Positions 54,641 to 64,000 of a stretch of 64,000 nucleotides of DNA are shown in pieces; position 1 is the stretch's first letter, and every line of letters begins with the position of its first letter. The notes beneath the pieces are model-generated. The model ran no database searches. It had not been told where the DNA came from and saw nothing but the letters and a program-made list of their open reading frames with translations. Origin of the DNA: Globomyces pollinis-pini (lineage: Eukaryota > Chytridiomycota > Chytridiomycetes > Rhizophydiales > Globomycetaceae); the NCBI GenBank assembly GCA_025399215.1, contig MU621156.1:1-64000 (forward strand). The letters run 5' to 3'. The translations under genes and the position numbers were made by a program.

Positions 54641-57283
54641 CAACGATTTCTTTCCCAATAAAAATGATTCCACCAGAAATATTCTCTATGATTGCGTCCT
54701 TTTGCGATGGTAAAGCGATGAAGATCCTAATATTAGTATCTACTCTGTGTACATTAGAACGATCGTGTAAGGGTTGGAACCAGATAATTCTGAGATACCT
54801 GTGGAAACAGCTGGTTGATAAATCATTCGAAGAAGTCCCATTTCTGGCCTTCTTGGATGCCAAAGTAAGATTTCTTGTCCTTAAATAGTCAGGTGAAAGT
54901 AAGCGTCCCATTAGTTTATCCCAGTACAAACAACTGTACTTGTTTTATGAGCATCCACATGTTTGTGGTATATGCCTGTCTACAGACACGGCCATTATTC
55001 CAATTGACGAATGGTACCTGAATGCGTGTCCTTGTATTTTAACGTTTGTGACTATTACGAAGTTATTTATCAATTCTATAGGTATTTGGTTGAAAAAGAA
55101 CAAGTCACTGAACGGTATGGAATCACTGACTTGACAGCCATTCCAGTAAGTTTAACATTTCTTATTTCAGAAATGGACGTGTATCTATAATATGTTTGGA
55201 TTAGAACCTTACCATCCCATCACATTTTATTTTTCAACACATTGCGCACAACAAGCCGAAGTTGAAATGGTATTTACCAATGGAGTAGATGATTATTGTA
55301 GGGGGTTGAAAAGTTTACCAATTTTCAAAACCAACATCAATTGATTGTAAAATATTTCCAAATTCAACGTGAACAATGGTTACAAGCCAAACTATATGAA
55401 TTTCAAATTACCAAAGAAGAAGTTTATGATCATAAGTATGCAATGTTCCGTGATAAACTCAACCGATTCCTCTATCAATCTACTGGAATAACCAAAGCAG
55501 AAGAATATAGCGTTGAAACTGAATTGGCTGTTATTAAAAACCAGGCTCTGAAATCGTATCGAACTCAAAAACTTCAAGATGCTCTGTTGGAATTGAATTA
55601 TGTAGTTGAATCCAGATCGATGCCTCCATGTTATTTTCAATACGTTGAGGCTGGTAAAGTTGATATCCATCATATTAAAAAGTTGACTTGTTTTGAGAAT
55701 CAAAAGATAATACGTAACGTAGATTCGTCCTTAAATACTGATATTGGTAATGAAGAACCAAAATTAACCAAAAGATTACTCGAATGATAGTTTATTTAAT
55801 TTATTGGTATATCATCTATCGAAAGAATTGTTTGCAATGAAGAAAGTACAGCACTGGATTGCAACTGCATTTACCGAATTCAATTTACCAAACATTAAAC
55901 TGACTACTCCTGAATTGACCAATATCATCATCCCAATATTAAAACAACAAAATCAGTTAGCTGTGATCGAGTATTCTCATGTTGCCAATATCACTTGTAA
56001 ATATGTAAAGGACGAGCATGAACGTAATCCAACTTTACCACTTATATTAGGGCAATTGAACATAAAAATTCGAAACCAAGAATATATGGAGAAAACGTTT
56101 ATTTACTTACAAAGTCAACTACTACTCAAATGTCCATTGATTGGAAAGAAATTGATTCCACTTGATTATAAGTCTAGTAATCCTTACCAATCGACCATCA
56201 AACAATTTATACATCCGAAACATGAGAAATGTTCTCATCATCGTAATAGTTGTCTAGATAGAACGATATCAGACTTGGCAGCCATCTACCGTTCTAGTCA
56301 ATGTAAATCTCATTTGATCAAAGGTAAAATATCTTTTATCTAATATCAGAAATGGGTAAATATATTACAAATTTTACTCTGGATGATTTGAAAATTCCAA
56401 ATGCAAGCCAAAGATTTCATGATTCAATTCAATTAGGTACCCATTCATCTAAAGATTTATAAATAGGGATGTGGATGCATGTTCCAAAAAATGCATTGCG
56501 TATTTACCGAACAGAAATCATAGGTAGAGAGTTAGGCCATCATCAAATCAATTTGAACCAAATTATCGAATCCTCATTAAACACTGTACAGCAATATATT
56601 AAAACTGAAGACGATGATCCTTTGGGAGGTAATCATTTAAATATTGAAATTAGATTTGAATACTGCGGTACAATTAATAGTTGAAAGTGAAAGAAATCGG
56701 AAAATGATTGTTCAAGAGACAAAACAAATTGTTGAATCTTATGGATTAGAAACCAGCTGGATTGATAAAACCATACGACCGACCATTGACAATGAACTGG
56801 ACTTATCATCTCTCGAATCAATCGTAACAGTGTTTAGTTTTACCTAATCTAATAACAGGTTCAATGCTGGATCTATAACCATCATCATGATATTCACATT
56901 TTAAAGTCACATATCCAATTCTATTTAAATGATAAACAGTTGAATGATAAACAAAAACTAATTGAAACGAAAATCAGTAATGATCCATTTTTTCAGGTAC
57001 GAAACAAGGTCGTTTATTTGATAGGGTTTGTTTTTAAATCAAGAAGATCGTCAATTGTTTCTTGTTAATCCACAATTTGATTACATTCTACAGTAACTTC
57101 CTTTGTATTTAAATTTATAGAGCCACTCCAATCTTTTATCGGTATATGGATCAAAGTATCGACGACCATACTATCGGGGTTGAAGAAGTAGTGAAAGAAG
57201 TGGTGGATATTTGTCGTCAAATCATCTTTCATGAAATATCTCCTAAAGCATTGTGGGTGATCATGTACTATACACGTTCTTGA
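54604..57283 (+). CDS. Large F-box protein of unknown substrate
   Basis: 12 exons, 11 introns of 24-32 nt, about 791 residues; the total codes in frame end to end. The N-terminus MIPPEIFSMIASFCDG (position 20 on) is an F-box helix pair (SLKKCLKKVSP precedes it). HVCGICLSTDTAIIP holds a CxxC pair, and VTERYGITDLTAIP follows at about residue 165, distantly like the zinc-finger-and-helix part of XPA-type proteins. The rest is helical and unlike anything I know, with HPKHEKCSHHRNSC (Cys/His-rich, perhaps zinc-binding) near residue 480. An E3 substrate receptor is likely. The first ATG lies in a low-complexity repeat, so MIPPEI is an alternative start. Confidence 0.7.
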
Positions 57284-57416
57284 ATTGGATTGCTTTATAA
57301 ATTAATATATCATTGCATTCAATAATTATTCGAATTGAATTTACACATTGAATCGATTCTATTATATAGTAATGTTATATACAGATTAGGTTGTACTTGC
57401 AGTTTATTTTCTAAGA

Positions 57417-61903
<4,487 letters not shown>

Positions 61904-62337
61904 GTTATTTCAAAAATTCCTTTGCCAGTTTTATCTATTCGTCTGTGTTACTATGGATAAACTTCAAGGGTTCCATTGGTTCAGTAAAATGCCTGCAACA
62001 ATACCTTCAACTCTCACAATAATTTAATGGATCAATATTACATTATAGTTCCGATATTTCGTCGTTCTTTTATTTTGTTTGTCCATGAAATGAGCGTATT
62101 CTAGTTAAAGGCGGTGCTTTCATTCCAACATTTCCCATCTGATTGAAGGCGATGTAGCATTTCCCCAGACTACTGTTTAATTAATTCTTAACAATCAGTA
62201 CAATGGCAGCCAAAGATGTGGATAGTGTCCAAACTTGCTAATAATGTATCAACCGGTAATACATAATTATCATGATGTAATTCTATCACAATGCCAATCC
62301 TGGATTATTTTATTTAAGAGATAGCATCACAAACGCG
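61904..62337. promoter_or_regulatory. Divergent intergenic region
   Basis: About 430 nt between the ABCC start and the small spliced ORF. No supported gene; an ATG at 62203 gives only 13 codons. Confidence 0.35.
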
Positions 62338-62581
62338 ATGCATTTAAACCACTTGAATTCAAAACATATAACGATATTTGGAATTGACAGTATTTGGTTC
62401 CCTTTAAATCAAAAGAGTGCACTGACAGCTCATATTCAGGTACAAATGCAACGATCGATTATAGTATTCAATAACTCTAATGTTATTAGCTAAACAAATA
62501 TCGTTGGTGGTGGATGTGACCAATTCCAAAAAGTTGGATACCTTTCGATCAACTATCTGTCCAATAACTGGCAATAATTAA
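62338..62581 (+). CDS. Small spliced ORF, function unknown
   Basis: 34 codons, a 25-nt GT-AG intron (62440-62464), then 38 codons: 72 residues. Without splicing the frame stops 18 codons after the junction; splicing switches frame and opens a 39-codon exon (YSITLMLLAKQISLVV..., ending CPITGNN). The start is MHLNHLNSKHITIFGIDSIW. The intron fits the local size rule, which is the main support. The protein is small and mildly hydrophobic in the middle, no domain recognised. It converges with the globin-like gene, 42 nt away. An earlier exon may exist. Confidence 0.45.
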
Positions 62582-62623
62582 AAATGAATTAATGTTTTAT
62601 TATTCCTGTTAGAGTATAAAAGC

Positions 62624-63067
62624 TTAAAAGGAATTTCGATTTTTGAACATTCCCACAACTGTAGCTAACAGAAACACACCCACTACACTTGTAACAAGCG
62701 TATGTTCATTCCAGAGACTTCGAGTAGGATCCCGTTCTAGGATATCATCCCTGTGTTTTTCAATGGCATTCCCAACTTGTCGAATTATAACTCTTCCAAT
62801 TCCCAAGTCTTTTAATGAAATTTCAAGTGTATGTTTGAATAAATCAAACTGTATATCATCTCTTAATACAATTGTGCGTTGATATGGTGTTTTTTCTAGT
62901 ATACAATAGAGGAATGATTTCAATAATGGTTTTCTATTATGAATTCTAATGAATTCAGTATGATTTAGCAAGTTCTTATTTAATGAATCCACTCTAAACA
63001 TAAGCTACTATTTGCCTTACATTGCATCCACAGCTGTTTCTCCTCCTAGCTTATTGTATAAATTCAT
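62624..63067 (-). CDS. Truncated-globin-like protein with C-terminal transmembrane anchor
   Basis: Two exons joined by a 27-nt intron, 138 residues. The N-terminus MNLYNKLGGETAVDAIVDSL is the A/B-helix start of truncated haemoglobins (LY..LGGE.A). Later KPLLKSFLYCIL, FDLFKHTLEISLKDLG and IIRQVGNAIEKHRDDIL match the E, G and H helices. The proximal histidine of the F helix is not where I expect it (around QRTIVLRDDIQ), so haem binding is doubtful. The C-terminus LVTSVVGVFLLATVVGMF with KNRNSF is a tail anchor, unusual in globins. A role as a membrane-bound, haem-free globin relative is possible. The first exon is short and the gene is easily missed. Confidence 0.65.
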
Positions 63068-63279
63068 TTTTGATAAACTTTTTTTTTGAATTTCATTTGG
63101 GTTCCTCAAGGCAATTTAGTTGCTTTTAAAAGGAATGAGGTAGCATGTCTCTTCAATTAGTGTACATAGATGATTTGATTAGTATCACATTTCATATGGG
63201 GTATCAGAACTGTAATAATACTATTAGACTATCAAAAACTTTCTCTACTTAATTATTTTATTGTTCATTGACCAGTTGT

Positions 63280-64000
63280 TCATATTTGCGAAACATCTAC
63301 TTCGGTTTCCATCTCTTTAATTTGACTTTCCAAATTTTCAAAAAATTCAGGTTTAGTACAAAGATACCTTACAACCGATCGAATCCTAACCAGTCCTATA
63401 AAAACTAATATGGTTATCTGTAACCAGAGATTCATTTTCGCGTTTTGATAATCTCGTACTTTACTTTGGTTGGGTATTTTGTCTGAATTGTTTGGAATAT
63501 TTCTCAACAAATCACCAGTAACCACTACCTTCAATATTGCTGTTGCAAATGAACATATTTCTGAAATAATTCTTCTTCGGATCTGTATTGCTTTTTGGTA
63601 TGGATAAAGAAACAAGAATAGGAAATTCACACCAGCTAGTAAGGTACCAGGAATAATTAACCATAACCTTGAATATTCTTCGAATTGTACAATAGTCACA
63701 ATGCACCCAATTAGTCGATCAATGGGGAGTAAACTAATAAACACCCAGAACTCCCAATGTTGAATACCTCCACTATTGTGTAACACTACCAAATCCTTGT
63801 ATGTTAGTGCGATTGAAAACAGCATCACAATTCCTCCAGCAGATAATAAATAATCTAAAAAGTATTGTTGCTTTCCATAGCAACATGGTTGACCATAAAA
63901 TCGATTGACTTTCAGTCCAAAAATGTCTGTCCACCTAGTATCGCTATTGCTATAAATGCTGACGAAATCCCTGACTGATTTAATGGGGATTAGCATGTTT
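63280..64000 (-). CDS. Multi-span membrane protein, partial
   Basis: Frame runs from 63996 (ATG) to 63280 (238 residues), probably the end of a longer gene cut by the window. Five or so hydrophobic helices are visible: DYLLSAGGIVMLFSIAL, FWVFISLLPIDRLIGCIVTI, WLIIPGTLLAGVNFLFLFLY, ILKVVVTGDLL and ITILVFIGLVRI. The C-terminus is acidic with helices (FFENLESQIKEMETEVDV). A cysteine pair in FYGQPCCYG could face outside. No domain name; a receptor- or transporter-like protein. Extent upstream not visible. Confidence 0.55.
   Translation of the reverse strand, partial: NMLIPIKSVRDFVSIYSNSDTRWTDIFGLKVNRFYGQPCCYGKQQYFLDYLLSAGGIVMLFSIALTYKDLVVLHNSGGIQHWEFWVFISLLPIDRLIGCIVTIVQFEEYSRLWLIIPGTLLAGVNFLFLFLYPYQKAIQIRRRIISEICSFATAILKVVVTGDLLRNIPNNSDKIPNQSKVRDYQNAKMNLWLQITILVFIGLVRIRSVVRYLCTKPEFFENLESQIKEMETEVDVSQI

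Noticed and set aside
52780..57283. Transposon or retroelement
   Set aside because: No terminal repeats, reverse transcriptase or transposase motif was found; all long frames belong to cellular genes.

Overview
This is a compact, AT-rich nuclear window from a eukaryote, most probably an early-diverging fungus. The fungal signs are yeast-type dolichol-phosphate mannosyltransferase with a C-terminal membrane anchor, flavocytochrome-b2-type lactate dehydrogenase, MetE, a histidine acid phosphatase, an Mcy1-like anchored cysteine synthase, NmrA proteins, GPI-anchored cysteine-rich secreted proteins, an Ark/Prk kinase and class V myosin. I cannot place it to phylum. The most striking global property is intron size. 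I resolved about 100 introns by reading frame and GT-AG ends; almost all are 24 to 40 nt. The clear exceptions are 63 nt in TIM23 and 111 nt in myosin V, plus two doubtful gene models with longer gaps. With these introns removed, the checked gene models keep frame from start to stop.

Layout. 1-8034: end of an acyl-CoA ligase, then leftward genes for a membrane-anchored FG nucleoporin, an ankyrin protein, an FAD oxidoreductase and a secreted CBM19-like protein. 8526-14137: an S(V/I)FDRLG-motif protein, an anchored cysteine synthase and two tandem NmrA dehydrogenases with a 63-bp duplication between them. 14927-24162: MetE, acid phosphatase, Mpv17-family protein, a single-pass surface protein, DPM1 and lactate dehydrogenase. 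24398-27662: three paralogous GPI-type secreted proteins around an F-box/ankyrin gene. 27945-41429: SDR reductase, NF-YB, methionine aminopeptidase 1, TIM23, GPATCH11-like, Ark/Prk kinase, PPR protein, a C19orf44-like protein and the copper chaperone ATX1. 41862-42086: three tRNA genes (Lys, Ala, Phe) only 4 and 2 nt apart. 42833-46554: two tandem secreted paralogues, a GRDP-like protein and a DUF2461 protein. 46658-57283: myosin V, the GINS subunit PSF2, a disordered repeat protein and a large F-box protein. 57417-64000: a full ABCC transporter, a small spliced ORF, a tail-anchored truncated-globin-like protein and part of a multi-span membrane protein.

How the genes relate. Most are housekeeping genes with no operon logic. 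Spacing is tight: methionine aminopeptidase starts 53 nt after the NF-YB stop and the PPR gene 66 nt after the kinase stop. Sulfur amino acid metabolism appears twice (cysteine synthase, MetE), mitochondrial function several times (TIM23, PPR, Mpv17, lactate dehydrogenase), and the cell surface repeatedly (CBM19-like, three GPI proteins, two tandem secreted proteins, one single-pass protein). No transposon, CRISPR array, rRNA or virus was seen. The most novel-looking items are the FG nucleoporin with an N-terminal transmembrane segment, the uniform tiny introns with an 11-nt microexon, and the globin-like protein that seems to have lost its haem ligand.
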